DNA from: Tetradesmus obliquus | Lineage: Eukaryota; Chlorophyta; Chlorophyceae; Sphaeropleales; Scenedesmaceae | Length of the DNA stretch: 64,000 bases | Direction of reading: 5' to 3' | NCBI GenBank assembly: GCA_030272155.1 | Contig: CP126199.1 | Coordinates: 5,506,501-5,570,500, forward strand | Shown: in pieces, positions 11,636-23,371 of the stretch | Layout of the letters: every line of letters begins with the position of its first letter | Position numbering within the stretch: the stretch's first letter is position 1 | Position numbers and translations under genes: made by a program | Notes under the pieces: model-generated | Databases searched by the model: none | What the model saw: only the letters and a program-made list of their open reading frames with translations | What the model was told of the DNA's origin: nothing

Positions 11636-13257
11636 TCACACCGCCCACTGCGGCAACACCAGGTTGGTCATCCCAGCCCCCGGCGTCGCAGCCCCAGCTG
11701 TTGTCAGCGGCACCAGCAGCGCCTGCTGCTGCGGCATACCCTGCTGCTGCAGCGCAACAGTAGCCGATCCGGTCATGCCACCAAGAGCAGCCGGAGCACA
11801 GCCGCCGCTCACCATCGACAGAGGGACCAGCACAGCCCGCTGCTGCCCCAGCATCACAGTGCCAGGCCATGCAGCATCATGCTGCAGCAGCAGCTGCAGC
11901 TGCTGGCCGGCCGCCGGCTGCTGCTGCTGCTGCATGATCTGGCCGTCCAAGGTTCCGATCGCAGCGCTGACACCCACACAGGGGGACGAGGTGACAGCAG
12001 CAGATCCTGGCCAGCTGATTATCTGCGCCTGCTGCTGCAAGGGCCCTGCTGCTGCTGCTGCCGCAGCAGCCAGAGGGCTTCCCATTGCAGCGCTGCACTG
12101 ATCAGCAGATGCCGCAGACGGCGCCCAAGCGGCAGCAGCAGGCATCGCATTGATCATCTGCAGCTGCGGCTGCGTGCTCACGTGCAGGAGCGTCTGCCCC
12201 ATGCTGCCCACCACAACCTGATCAGATCCTACAAAGCTGCCTGGCGCCACACCCTGCTGCTGCTGTGGCCATGTTGCAGTCGCACCCAACACCTGCTGCT
12301 GCTGGTTGAGGCCATCTGTGTACTGGCCTTGCAGGGGCATGCTAGCAGATCCAGAATGGCAGACGGTCAAGACATTGCTGTAGCCTGCCCCTGGCTGCTG
12401 CTGCTGCTGCTGCTGGCTGTAGCTGTCGCTCCCAGATGGCATCAGCAAGATGCAGGTGCTTCCAGAGATGTTGCCGCTGCTGCAGGCAGTGACAGGCGCT
12501 TGCAGCGTGGTGCCGCAGCTGCTGATGCTGCTGCTGCCGGTGAGCATCCCTGACCCAGGCTGCAGCAGCAGCTGCGGCAGCTGCTGCTGCTGCTGCTGCT
12601 GCGGCGGCGGCGGCGCATTGTGTGTGCTAGCTGCCGCGGAGCGTCCCACAATGGGTGTGGCCGGCTGGTTCACTGGCGTATTGGTGGCGGTGCTGCTGCT
12701 GCTGTTGCTGCTGCCGGCCGGGCCGTGGCCGGCTGCTGCTGTCGCTGCTGCTGCGCCTGGCGGGTGTTCTGCTGCAGAGAAGGGTGTGCGCAGCTCGTCC
12801 TGGCTGTGTGCAAAGAAGCAGAAGATGCGGCTGCATCGGGAGCCCTCGCGGCACATTTTGGTCTTGTACCTGCATGTTAACAGGGAGTTTGCATAGGGTA
12901 AAACATTTACGCATTGAACTGAAGCTGTTTGTACTTGCAGACGTTTGCACATGAGCAGCGCAAGCGCGTGTTACGCGGCAGGGCACATAGTAGGCGCCCT
13001 TCACGGCTGCCGTCTTGAGAAGTGCGTGATACAATGGCGCAGCGGCATGCTGAGGGTGCCGAACGTGCATTCATGTGATGAGTGAGACACATTTTGCATG
13101 CATGCATGCACCTCAGGTAAATGCTTTGGGCAGGGGTTGCTCTGGCCTGCTTCACCAGCGACAGCAGCATCCTGAAGCAGCAGTTGTGTTCAGAAACAGC
13201 AAGCCTCACCTGTCTGGATGCAGGTGGTACTCTGCAGGCATGGCAGCAGCAGGTGGT

Positions 13258-13309
<52 letters not shown>

Positions 13310-14922
13310 CAGAGACGGCGGTCAGTTGCTGGTGTGCTCTGTGGTATCAAGTGCATTTAGAAACAGAACAGCATGACCGTGGAGATGTGCTCAGCAGGTT
13401 CGAGTGGTTCTGTCTGCGATGCTGTGCAGCTGTCGGGCTGTTGCAGCATATTCTACAATCATTGAATATTACTTGCAGCCTGCCGCTCACCAAACAGATT
13501 GTGCGCCAGGTTGCAGTTCACACCCTTTGGGCAGGTGCCGTTCTGCAGCCACAATGAAAAGCAGGAACAACAGACGGCAGAGGACACTGCGTCAAGACTG
13601 TTGTAAAGCATTGCAAGCCAATGCATGTGTCTCTGATGTCCTTAGTGTTATACAGCCACAAGCGGGCACTGCTCTGCTCAGTTGCACCCTTTACAATACA
13701 TGCTGCTGATTCCACACATGGTGTGCATGAGGCATGCATGCGCTGCACAGCCTGCCAGTGTGCTGCACAGCCTGCCAGTATGCTGCACAGCCTGCCAGTG
13801 TGCTGCACAGCCTGCCAGTGTGCTGCACAGCCTGCCAGAGTGCTGCACAGCGCACTGCGAAGAGCAGCTGTGTTGGTGGCTGGCCGCACCTGCAGCATCG
13901 CTGGGCACATGTCTGCAGAGTAGGAGTGGTGCAGAGGGCTGCGCCTGCGCGCCTGCAGGTGCAAAATAAGCAGCGGTCAGGCAAGCGCAACTTTGTGCTG
14001 TCTGACCCAAGCTCAGTGTGTGTGTGCAAGGTGTTTTGCAGAGCAAGACTCTCCCCCAAATGCTGCAGCACCTGTACTGTGCGTGATGTGCGGCAGCACA
14101 CACTGCTGCTGGTTTCACATCAGTGTTTACGTTGCTAGTTTGCTGCTTGGCGTGCTTTTCATACGGAGTGAGGAGTGCTGTGTAAGCAGCAATCGGGACT
14201 CAGGAGTCGCTGGGGCAGGGGCATATGCCTGGCAGCTGTGGCATGTATCGAAGAAGTCCAGCCCTTCCGTATGCTTCGTGTCCTGGCTGCCCTCGTACCT
14301 TGTCATTTGGGTGCGTGTATGGGCAGTGCTGCCAATCATGGCTCCAGGTCTAGCATCATCATCAGGCAGTGATGGTGAAGTCAACAGCAGCAGGTGAAGG
14401 ACACATTTGGGCGGACAAGCTAGACATCAGACCGTGTCAAAGAATCGCAGACATCGAATTAAGCGTTATTCACGCTGCATGCAGCGGTGACTGCGCTGAC
14501 ACGGTGACACGGTGGCATTGCTGTAGGAACGGTCCTGCTGCTGAATACATGATGCATGCAGCAACACAAACGATCATGCTGTTGATATTTGACGTCAGCT
14601 GTCTCTAGTGTCTGTGTGCGTGTTGCTGAGACAAGGCGCAGCAGGCTGATATCATTCGACAATGAAAAACAGACCAGGTTAGGCGGGCACATCAACCCAC
14701 CTTCGTACACGGTAGCACCCTGAAAGTAACACAAACCAGCATATATATGGTCAGATTGACTGTGTGGAGGTTCCGGCGCCAGACGTGCCCTCATGCGCAG
14801 GTGCTCATGCAAGTTGCAACAGTAGACACACGGCAGGACGCCACTTACTTGTAGTAAAAGAGCTTAAAGTGCAAGGACTTGATATCGTGCCATTCTCCGG
14901 GTGGAGGGCCTTCTTCAGTCAT
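11636..14922 (-). CDS. RR-type tandem CCCH zinc finger protein (plant TZF-like)
   Basis: Seven exons join in phase: 14922-14849, 14719-14701, 14349-14299, 13952-13890, 13542-13491, 13231-13210, 12869-11636, giving 504 residues. The N-terminal part carries the RR-TZF signature in full. A putative finger C-x5-H-x4-C-x3-H (Cys29-His44) is followed by the tandem pair C-x8-C-x5-C-x3-H (64-83), a 16-residue spacer and C-x5-C-x4-C-x3-H (100-115, ending CSRIFCFFAH). In plants this family binds AU-rich mRNA elements and acts in mRNA turnover in cytoplasmic granules. The remaining ~390 residues are Gln/Ala/Ser/Pro-rich and without recognisable domains. Exon 2 (19 nt) and exon 6 (22 nt) are microexons, which an automatic caller would easily miss. 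The ATG at 14922 opens the exon directly before the finger region. Target and pathway are inferred from family only. Confidence 0.92.
13259..13309. repeat. (CAG)17 array upstream of a microexon
   Basis: On the sense (minus) strand this is (CTG)17. It ends about 28 nt before the acceptor of the 22-nt exon 6 of the zinc finger gene, in the place where a polypyrimidine tract is expected. Confidence 0.85.
13741..13850. repeat. 20-bp tandem repeat in intron 4 of the zinc finger gene
   Basis: About six copies of a unit containing GCTGCACAGCCTGCCAGTGT, nearly identical, lie just inside the intron after exon 4 (sense donor at 13889). The repeats are contiguous without spacers, so this is a minisatellite and not a CRISPR array. 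Confidence 0.9.
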
Positions 14923-16081
14923 GGCAGTTCCCACTGGGCAAAGGCGCAATCGACTTCTCACAGCGGCAAGTCCGGAATGGTGACAGCAGATAGTCTGAAT
15001 CTACTAATTGTGCTGTTCTAGCGGCCTGCTTGTGCAAAGGCACGCCCAGCACAAACACTCAACAAGATGAAACGGAAAGGCGGATTACATGCATATGCAA
15101 GACTAAAATTTGACCGGCAAGCACATAATTAGTATGTTGATGAGGTCGTGTAGCGCCTATCAACGCCCCTTGCAAGGAGAGTCACCCTTGTTAACAGGTG
15201 TCGAGTCTTGAGACGCCTTTATATATGTAGAAAACCAGCATCAATAGATCAGTCAATAGCTGTTGACTTGCTGAAAAACTATTCTATTCGCTTGGATTTT
15301 CGCGATGCGCGTGGTTTGAAGTAGTCAAACAAAGGAACGTTGAATAATGATGTAGGCGATTATTTGAGCATCACGCCGCTAGCCTGATTCTTTGCTAGAC
15401 GCTTATACGATGCTATTCTTCGAGTGTTTTCATCTGGTTATTAAAAGAAGGCTTGAGCGCCACAGTTTTTGTGCTACGCCTCAGTCACGCAACACATAAC
15501 TGCTGTTGCATGCGCACACCTGCTTATATATAAGGGATATATACGGGACCTGTGCTGTGCTCCAGGGTATACGTTTCCATAACTGATGCATCTACGGTTG
15601 GTTTCTGGATAAAGTAATGTTATGTAGGTGTTGAGCTACGGTGTCCATGCTTTTGGAGACGGTGTCGCCGCGGCACATGTTGATCAATCGTCTGATCACA
15701 ATCATCGTGCTCATGAGGACGTGCACGTTCACAGGTAGGCCCAACACGGCCAAAGAAACAGGCCCTTGGTGAAGCGGACACAGCATGCTGCGCTGCAGGG
15801 CACACCAGCTGTTAGCACCATGTCTGATTGTGCCACTGAACTTCGCAACAGCAAACAACGGTAAACAGCACACGCTGGTTGCAGCATCTGCAGCAGCCAC
15901 AACGTTACTGAGGCCCTCAATGCTTGAGCCGCAACTTGTGTGCCTTCAAGCTGGGCTCACAGCTCTTCTTTTGTGTTACCAAAGGGACGAACATCACCGC
16001 GACTGCAGCGGCGCTACTGGCTCGTCACCACAGCACATGCGAGCAAACCCTATTGCCGGTACACATGAGGCGCTGCCTGCC
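14923..16081. other. Intergenic, AT-richer stretch upstream of the zinc finger gene
   Basis: No gene is visible. Base composition is clearly less GC-rich from about 15050 to 15600 than in the rest of the window. It includes TA-rich motifs at 15217-15227 and 15525-15545. It separates the 5' end of the zinc finger gene from the 3' end of the glycosyltransferase gene, so it should hold the promoter of the former and the 3' UTR of the latter. Confidence 0.5.
15217..15227 (-). promoter_or_regulatory. Candidate TATA-like element
   Basis: The sense strand reads CATATATAAAG about 300 nt before the ATG of the zinc finger gene, in the only strongly AT-rich patch nearby. This is a sequence match only; no transcription start is known. 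Confidence 0.3.
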
Positions 16082-17623
16082 TCACAGCTTCAGCCGCTCC
16101 CGCACTTCCCGGAACACCTCATACGACTGCTGCAGCACGCCAGCCATGTGCCCAAACAGCTCCACCTTCAGCGCAGGGATGGGCATCTCACTCTGGCCCA
16201 CCTGCAGCGACTCACACTGCCACTCAGGCGGCGTGCCGATCTGCTGCAGCGCGAGCCGCTGCAGCGCCACGCCCCGCAGCGACGCCGAGCCTTGCGCCGC
16301 TGCCGCAGCAGCAGCGTCCATCAGCTGCCTGCTTTGCCGCTGCTGACTGCTGCCGCTGCTGCTGACGTCGAACGCGTCACGTATTTCAGCACGAGGCTGC
16401 TGCTGCGTCATCGGCGGCTGCAGCAGCCGCATGTGGCGTGCTGCTGACTGCAGCTGGCTGCCAGCAGCAGCCATGTGCTGCTGCAGCTGCTGCCAGTGCT
16501 GGCTTGCAGCTGCTGCTAACTGCCGAGCTGCACCCAGCACTGGCTGTGCCACACGCTGCCAGCTGTGCTGCTGCTGCAGCTGCTCGCCGGGCGGAGGCTG
16601 CACACTATGGCCTTCAGCATGCGTGCTGCTGTTGCCAGCAGCGCTGCTGCTTTGTGCTGCGGCCAGCTGCAACCACTGGGAATGCTGCTGCCGCAGCAGC
16701 GCTCTTCGCCTCTGGGCTGCTGCAGCAGCAGGCGTTGCTGGCTGCGTTTTGCTGCTGCTGCTGCACCTGTTGTCATAAAAGTCGGTTGCGACCTGGTCTT
16801 CGTTGAATGCATACATGTTGGGTTTGAGTGAGTACCCGGATCGCTCATTAGACATTGGCACAGTCACGTACTGGATCTGCAGGCAGCACAAGCATGTTGC
16901 AGGTCATTGAGCAAGGGTGTGCAGCGCTAGGTGATGGCTCGTCAAATGGGCGATGGTTGAGCATACAACCCCAACAAAACGTTGCATGCAGCCATGCAGC
17001 TCAATGCAGCCAGATGATTCCAATGATGATGAATCAGCGAGAATGAACGAGGCAGCTGTCACTTTTCCTGTGCTACTCAAAAACATCAGCAGCACTGGCA
17101 ACATAGTTGAGGCCTGAGCTGACCGAGCTTGCAAGACATCTTGCAGATGCCACACTTCCTACTGCCCTGTCACTGCTGCTGCCGCTGCTGCCGCTGCTGC
17201 TGCTGCTGCCAGCCTGTCCCCTGCCGCGCCTCACCTGGCAGTACTTGTCTGCTATCTTCTTCTTGTCCAGGCAGTCAGGGAAAAACTTGCTGTTGAAACT
17301 CGTGCGGTGGAACACCACGGGCACGCCAATGTGCAGGAACGGCATGCTGCCTGGCTTGGCCCCTTTCGCACTTCCACGGGGCAGCAGCAAGCCCTCACTG
17401 CTGCCAGCAACATCCGCTGCTGCAGCAGCAGCAGCTGCTGCTGCTGTGGCATTTGCTGCTCCGTGCAGCAGCATGCTGGCTGAAGCCAGGCCTGCCCTGC
17501 TGGCCCGTGCCACTGCAGCAGCCAGCACACCCGGCGGCAGGCTCTGCACCATGCCCAGGTGGTGGTACCTGTGCTTGTGGCCTGGCACGTCTGTGAGCGC
17601 ATCGCGCACAAAGCACGGCACCT

Positions 17624-17697
<74 letters not shown>

Positions 17698-18012
17698 GAC
17701 AATTGACACTCCGCGCTCCACACCGACCTCAGCACCTGCAGCAACCCTGCAAACGCCCAGAACGCCAACCAGCTATTCTGCAACACGTTTGCAGCTGCAG
17801 TGCTGTCTGCAGGTGTGCTGCTGTGTGCTGCAGTGTAGTGTTTCACAGTCGTGTGCTGCAGTGGTTGGGTGCGGCGCAGGCTCGCACCTGCTTGAAGTCT
17901 CGCAGCCGCCCCGCCATGGCGAAGGCCAGCAGGAAGGTGTCCTTGTCTCCATGCATGTGCTTGTACACCCACTCGTGGTGCGAGTTGAGCAGCCACAGGT
18001 ACTCCAGCACCT

Positions 18013-18045
<33 letters not shown>

Positions 18046-20627
18046 GCAGCGGCAGCAGCAGCAGATGTTGTGTACATCACATAGGTAGCCTTTGAGTGAA
18101 CAAAACAGGTTGGAGCCAGCCATAGACGCCTTGCATACAAGGGCCACAGGTATCTCAGCACTCGCCGTGCCCTTACTGCTGACATCACGCGGAAAACAAC
18201 AGGACGTGAAGCATCACACTGCAGCACACGCATCCATTCATGCCCTTCCTTGCACGGCGCACAGCCCTGCACAGACTGCACAAGCTCATATACCACACAG
18301 CATGCTGCCGCCGCCGCGCACCTCTGCATACCGCATGCGGTAAAACAAGATCTGGCCGCTGCCCACCAGCCTGAGACGCACAGCTGTACGCACCCGCAAC
18401 CGCACACAGCATGCTGCCGCCTCCACTTACCTCTGCATGCCGCATGCGGTCAAACAGGATCTGGCCGCTCCGCTATCCACCAGCCTCAAATGCACAGCTG
18501 CACACACCCACAACCACACACAAAGCTGCCGCCTGCGCGCACCTCTGCATGCCGCATGCGATCAAACAGGATCTGCCCGCTGTCCACCAGCCTGAAGTCC
18601 GGCTTGTTCTCCCAGGGCGGCCGCTGCATGCCGCCCAGTATGTTATAGATGGTGGAGTTGACCCACGCGTTCCACCAGAAGTCCGACCAAAACAGGTCGC
18701 CGTGCTGCCTGCGGCGCGCAGTGGTCAAGGTCACAAGGCAGCAGTTGAACGCTGTGTGGTGCAGAGCGCTACAAGTCAAGGTCACAGCAGTGCAGGGCTG
18801 CAGTGATATTGTTACCACAAACCGCAGAGCGCAACAGGTGCAGCAGGAGTGCTGCGGTTTCTGCAGGTGGACGATCTACTGCTGACTGACTGTCAAGGGT
18901 GGGCATGGCAGTGTGCGCTGCAGATCACATGTAACTTGTTCCAACTTGATGGAGAGCAGTGAGAGCTGAATATGCTCTTCTGGCGCGTGTGGCAGCCAGG
19001 CTGCAGTGACCACAGAGCCGCCTTGGCGCGAGCTGCAGCTCCCAGACATTGCCAGTCTCAATGCTACGGCAACAAGCAAATTCTCTGCATGCCCAGCCAG
19101 TGCAGCTGCAGCAGCAGCGCTATGCATGCCTGCTTGCACTCAAGCCCAGGGAACACACGCGTCAATGCAGCACCACAAGCAGGCTCACTTGAAGGAAGGC
19201 ACGTCGAACAAGATGGCAGGGTCGATGAGTGGCATGGAGTCAGCATCCATCAGCAGCACCTGCAGCCAGCCAGGCAGGCAGGCAGCGCAGGGCAGGCAAA
19301 GAGGCACATCAGGCAGAGCGCATTGCACACGCAGCACGTTAGGAGCTTCACATAAGCTCTGCCGTCAAGTCAAAGGCATTGCGGCGCCTGAAGCTTACAG
19401 GTAGTCACACCAGTGGACTTTCCACTGCTGTGCTGGCGCTCCATTGTGCTATGCTTGCTACTTGCCTCAGCCATAAGGCAGCTCCCAGCAGCGCTTTGAC
19501 AGCAGCTGCTGCGCAACTGCAGTCTGTGCTGCTGCAGCTGCACAGTTCTGCAGCCAGCCAGCCACACGCCCCCGCTCGCCTGAGCTCTGAGCACCCAGCG
19601 GCGCATGCAGCGGTCCTGTGACAGCATATGCTGCGCAACTGCAGCCTGTGCTGCCGCAACCTCGCAATTGTGCGGTTGCTGCCAGCACACGTCATTAGGC
19701 ACTGTTCCTGCGTGCGCACCTGCTGGAAGCGCGTGGCGTATGTGAGCGCGTACACCTTTGCAGGAAAGCTCCGTATCTCTTTCAGCGGCTTGTGGTGTGC
19801 TGCCAGCTGCGACAGTGGAGCTGCCTGCAAGGCGTCTGTCACAAACACGGGCCCTGAAGCCCAGCCCTTGGCAGCTGCCTCACTGCTGCTGCTGCTGTTG
19901 AGCTCTTGCAGGATAGGCAGCACTTCTTTGGAGAGCTCTGACTCGCCATAGTGCACGATTTCAACAGGCAGGCTGCTGCGTAGGTGGCGGCGCAGCATCA
20001 TGATTGACACTGCGGCGTTTGCAAACATGTCGCGGCCGCCTGCCACGATGAGCACGCCTCGCTGGTTGCCCTGCTGAGAGAAGCGCTGCAGCTGCTTTTC
20101 TTTGTACCTGCAGGAAGCAGCGGGTGCAGCGGCACGTGCAGAGGCCATTATATGCGGCCAGCAGCACTGAGCTGTGCGACGCTGGGCACTTGACGAAAAT
20201 AGGCATTGAGTACGATGGAAGACGCTGCTGAGCAGCCATGCCAGGCGCGGGATGCAGCACATGTGCACCACATGCCACACCCATGCTTGTGCATCTGCTG
20301 CTGCAGGATCAACGCGGCCACCTGCAGCTGCTGGGCCGTGGTACCTGTACTGTACGTTGAACTCCATCAGCTTTGCCTGTACACGTACCTCTGAAACGCT
20401 TCGCCTTTCAAGTACTCGGCTAGTGCCTGCTTCCTTGCCATCAACTGCTCTACCACTGGCTTCTGCTCCAGGTTAGGATCGAGCGCTGCGCTGGCGGTGG
20501 CTGCGGTGGTGTTTGAAGGAGACTCCGCCGAGGCATGTTTCACGCACAGAGCAAGCAGGATCCAAGCCACAGCTAGCAACACTGCCTTTCGCTCCATACG
20601 AGACCGGGCCCCTTGCGGCTCAGGCAT
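16082..20627 (-). CDS. GT71 family (Mnn1/Mnn2-like) alpha-mannosyltransferase-type protein
   Basis: Seven exons join in phase: 20627-20389, 20107-19720, 19259-19189, 18708-18543, 18010-17888, 17621-17235, 16876-16082, giving about 722 residues. A second ATG at 20597 starts directly before a hydrophobic stretch (AVLLAVAWILLALCV), so either start gives a type II signal-anchor topology for the Golgi. The luminal part matches the fold order of Mnn1-like enzymes: a GVLIVAGGRDMFANAAVSI entry strand, LPVEIVHYG, the DXD metal/nucleotide-sugar motif in LLMDADSMPLIDP, a DLFWSDFWWNAW block, SGQILFDR, and HGDKDTFLLAF. Activity is expected to be transfer of a hexose to glycans; the acceptor is unknown. 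The last ~230 residues are a Gln/Ala-rich extension not usual in the family. Two decoy copies of exon 4's tail sit in the following intron, and two acceptors follow (CTG)n arrays. Confidence 0.87.
17625..17696. repeat. (CAG)24 array at a 3' splice site
   Basis: On the sense strand (CTG)24 runs directly into CTGCAG and exon 17621-17235 of the GT71 gene. It is the longest pure triplet array in the window. Confidence 0.92.
18014..18064. repeat. CAG/CGG array at a 3' splice site
   Basis: Sense (CTG)n with two CCG interruptions, directly preceding the acceptor of exon 18010-17888 of the GT71 gene. Confidence 0.9.
18321..18487 (-). repeat. Two decoy copies of a GT71 exon tail
   Basis: The tail of exon 18708-18543 (encoding DSGQILFDRMRHAE plus donor GTGCGC) recurs at 18431-18487 with a stronger GTAAGT donor and at 18321-18372 with GTGCGC, at a period of about 110-118 bp. 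Point differences (for example a TAAAACA change in the third copy) show they are old. Using a decoy donor would need a matching upstream acceptor, which I do not see. Confidence 0.85.
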
Positions 20628-21857
20628 CGATGAAGTTACATCACAGTCACAGTTCCATTAAATTTACAAAGTTTCGTATCTCTTCTCACGTGCACCAGCG
20701 ACATTGCAACACAGGACCACTGACACCCTTGACCACTTGTTCCTGAACAGAGTTGTCAAGGACGTCAACAAGAAATGTGTAGCTGTTCAAAACCAATATG
20801 GTACAATATCCTGGTGCACCGTTAGCACTGCCACGAGATGCAGGGTGCCCACACAGAAGAGCTTGCCTGACAATTGCCAGACCCCTAAACCACATGGCGC
20901 CCAACTCCGATTAGTGAACCAGCACAGCTGCATGCAGTTAAGTAAGTGCCAACAGCGCGAGAGGTTATGTTACCAGCAGCATGTCGTCCCAGGATGCACC
21001 TGCAAGCATAGCCCAACAAGTCCAGGCAGTTACCATGCCGTGCCCGTGCCAGCTTGAGCTGCGCATCTGCACAAGCTTGGATTGCAAAAAACACGACACA
21101 CTGTGCTAAGCCAGCGCAGCGCTGCTGTTCTGGTCGGCTTGTCGGCTTCATCACATGCGGCACTGCAGAGACGTCTTCAACGGTGGTGCAGATGTATGCA
21201 GTACAGACATGTTCTGCCAGAATATTGGACGCGGTGTCGTCCGGCGCCACAGCGAGTCACTGCCCCACCATCGAAAACTCAACGTGAGGCACGACCAGGG
21301 ACGAGCTGCTGACTCAAATGTGTGCACAAAGCACGCACCCTGCTGGTGCTACCCACCAGGTGGCCAGCCCATTGAGACAACATTGACACAGCTCATGCTG
21401 GTGACCTGATCAGCTGTGCACTGCTGTGCAAATACGTACCACGCCATCATGTTGTGAAGTCTGATAATAATGCATCCCATCCCTTTAGGCCATGCCTTCC
21501 GGCATTGGCGAATACTACGCAGGTACATGACACACAAATGTATGTAGACTGCTCGCACAGCCCGCTCTACGAACGCACCTTGAGAGTGGCAGGCTGCTCT
21601 ATTAGCCAATACTGCATCACGCCACACAACAGCAAGTGTGACGGGCGGCCTCCAATGTTTTCATCTTGGAACTCTGGCAGCTCATGGTCAGCCTGAGGAC
21701 ACATGATCTGCCTAACATCCCAACGCATAACGTCACAATCTCATCATGTGCGAGCACGCCTCAGCGTTGCCACACACAATGCAGTGCCGGGTGGCCACCC
21801 CAAGCTGTGGCACACTGGCATGGCATGCGCGCGCATGCACACAATCGTCGTGGGCCG

Positions 21858-21960
21858 CCACACGCCTGCCGGCACAACGGTACTTAACGCGAGCTCCTGC
21901 TGGGCCGCCACGCCTGCTCCCATCGCCCGCACAAAGGTGCATAACGCGAGCTCCAAGCTC
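21858..21960. repeat. Two-copy direct repeat around TGGGCCGCCA and AACGCGAGCTCC
   Basis: GGGCCGCCACACGCCTGCC then CTTAACGCGAGCTCC is followed at once by GGGCCGCCACGCCTGCTCC then CATAACGCGAGCTCC. The copies have diverged by indels. Confidence 0.75.
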
Positions 21961-22017
21961 CCTCTCAGGGTGGTCCCCGGGAAGGCTTCTTCCCCTTGAG
22001 GACATGCCTGAACTCCT

Positions 22018-22145
22018 AGAGATACAATGTTTGTAGAGATGCCACACTCATAAAGATACCATACGACTGCAAAATGCCATAGTTGTAGAATACTATTCAT
22101 AAAGATGCCATAACTGTAGAAATGCTGTATGTGTAAGGATGCTAT
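22018..22145. repeat. Degenerate AT-rich tandem repeat
   Basis: Repeated variants of AAAGATGCCATA and TGTAGAAATGCTGTA at a spacing of roughly 25-30 bp, without coding sense. Confidence 0.65.
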
Positions 22146-22270
22146 CTCCACAGCAGCTAATAGCACACAGCACCCTCTGCAGCTGGGCTGACAATCAGGC
22201 TTACAAGGCAGGAATCGTGCAGATCCTACAAGCAAACTGCAGTGCATGACCCGCTGGGTGATCTAATCCA

Positions 22271-22277
<7 letters not shown>

Positions 22278-22312
<35 letters not shown>
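22278..22312. repeat. (CAG)11 microsatellite
   Basis: Pure CAG run in gene-free DNA. No splice site next to it could be tied to a gene. Confidence 0.9.
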
Positions 22313-22313
<1 letters not shown>

Positions 22314-23371
22314 AAGATGCAGCACACAAGCTGAGCTTGATTGGCACATACTTGACGCCAACACAGCCTTCCGTGCAGCATGCAAGCGTCGTGAAACTGG
22401 CAGCATCGTGCTTGCAACCCATGCTGTTGCACACCAACACAGCAGTAGTGGCAGCGTATGCAGCATGCCACACTGGTGATAGACATGCTGAAGGAATCAC
22501 ATCACCAAGGGCATGTCTATACGGGAGAGCGTGCAAGGGCCGAATGCACAGAGGCATAAGTAGTGATGATAAGTAATTAAGTAATGATATAACAGATATG
22601 TAGCATTGGTTGCATCAAAGAAATGAGAAATAGGTCAAATGCAAGGGCATGCAGGTGATACATGTCGCAGCTGAAGGAATGACAGTAGCAGCACGAGGCT
22701 TTGATCAGCAGCAATCCAGTGCCTACACACCTCAAATCATAGCACATGGGACTGTCGCTCTGCGCATGTGCTCACATGCGCGTAACAGTACACGCACAAC
22801 AACAAAGTATGCTGTGTTTGAGGCCCCGGCGTCCAGATTTGGGCCGCCAAATCTTCCCACACAACACCCCGCTGTGGGGGGACACATACGTCTGATGTCA
22901 TGCACAGTGTGGAACGTTGGCCATTTGTAGGGGCGCTAGCGTTGAAAGCAGTGCCAGGGTGGCCACATAGGCTAACCCTTTTTTTCAGAACAGATAACGT
23001 GGCGTGAAACATACAAGACTGCTGGCCAGCTCACAGCAGAACACACTGTAGGTGCGATGGCACCAAGATTCCACACGCACCCTCTTCAGCAATTAAACCC
23101 CTGGTGGCAGGGGCTTTGTAGCTGCCTGCGGCTGCACTGCGCACTGCAAAGTGTGCTTTTCATTGACAAAACCCCGCGCATGTGCAAATACTACTGACGT
23201 ATAGCATACGGTTCAGCAAGCAGCAGCACAGTGCGTGCTGAAAACACGCCACCGAAGCATTACCCGGACACACCAACTGCAGCCAGCGCAATGACACACT
23301 TCTGACACTCAACGGAGTCAAAAACTACAGATAGACATATAACTGAGCAGCCAGCCAGCTCAAAGCATCAC

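Larger units (their letters stand above)
20628..23371. other. Gene-free interval, 2.7 kb
   Basis: No supportable gene. The interval contains a duplicated ~60-bp block (about 21858-21960), a degenerate tandem region built on variants of ATGCCATA and GTAGAAATGC (22018-22145) and a (CAG)11 run (22278-22312). The left part includes the promoter side of the GT71 gene. Confidence 0.5.

Noticed and set aside
13741-13850. CRISPR array
   Set aside because: The repeats are contiguous without spacers and lie in a eukaryotic intron.
20340-20372. Possible extra GT71 exon encoding MEFNVQYR
   Set aside because: Including it needs an impossible 12-nt intron or a frameshift. Skipping it joins exon 1 to exon 20107 in perfect phase.
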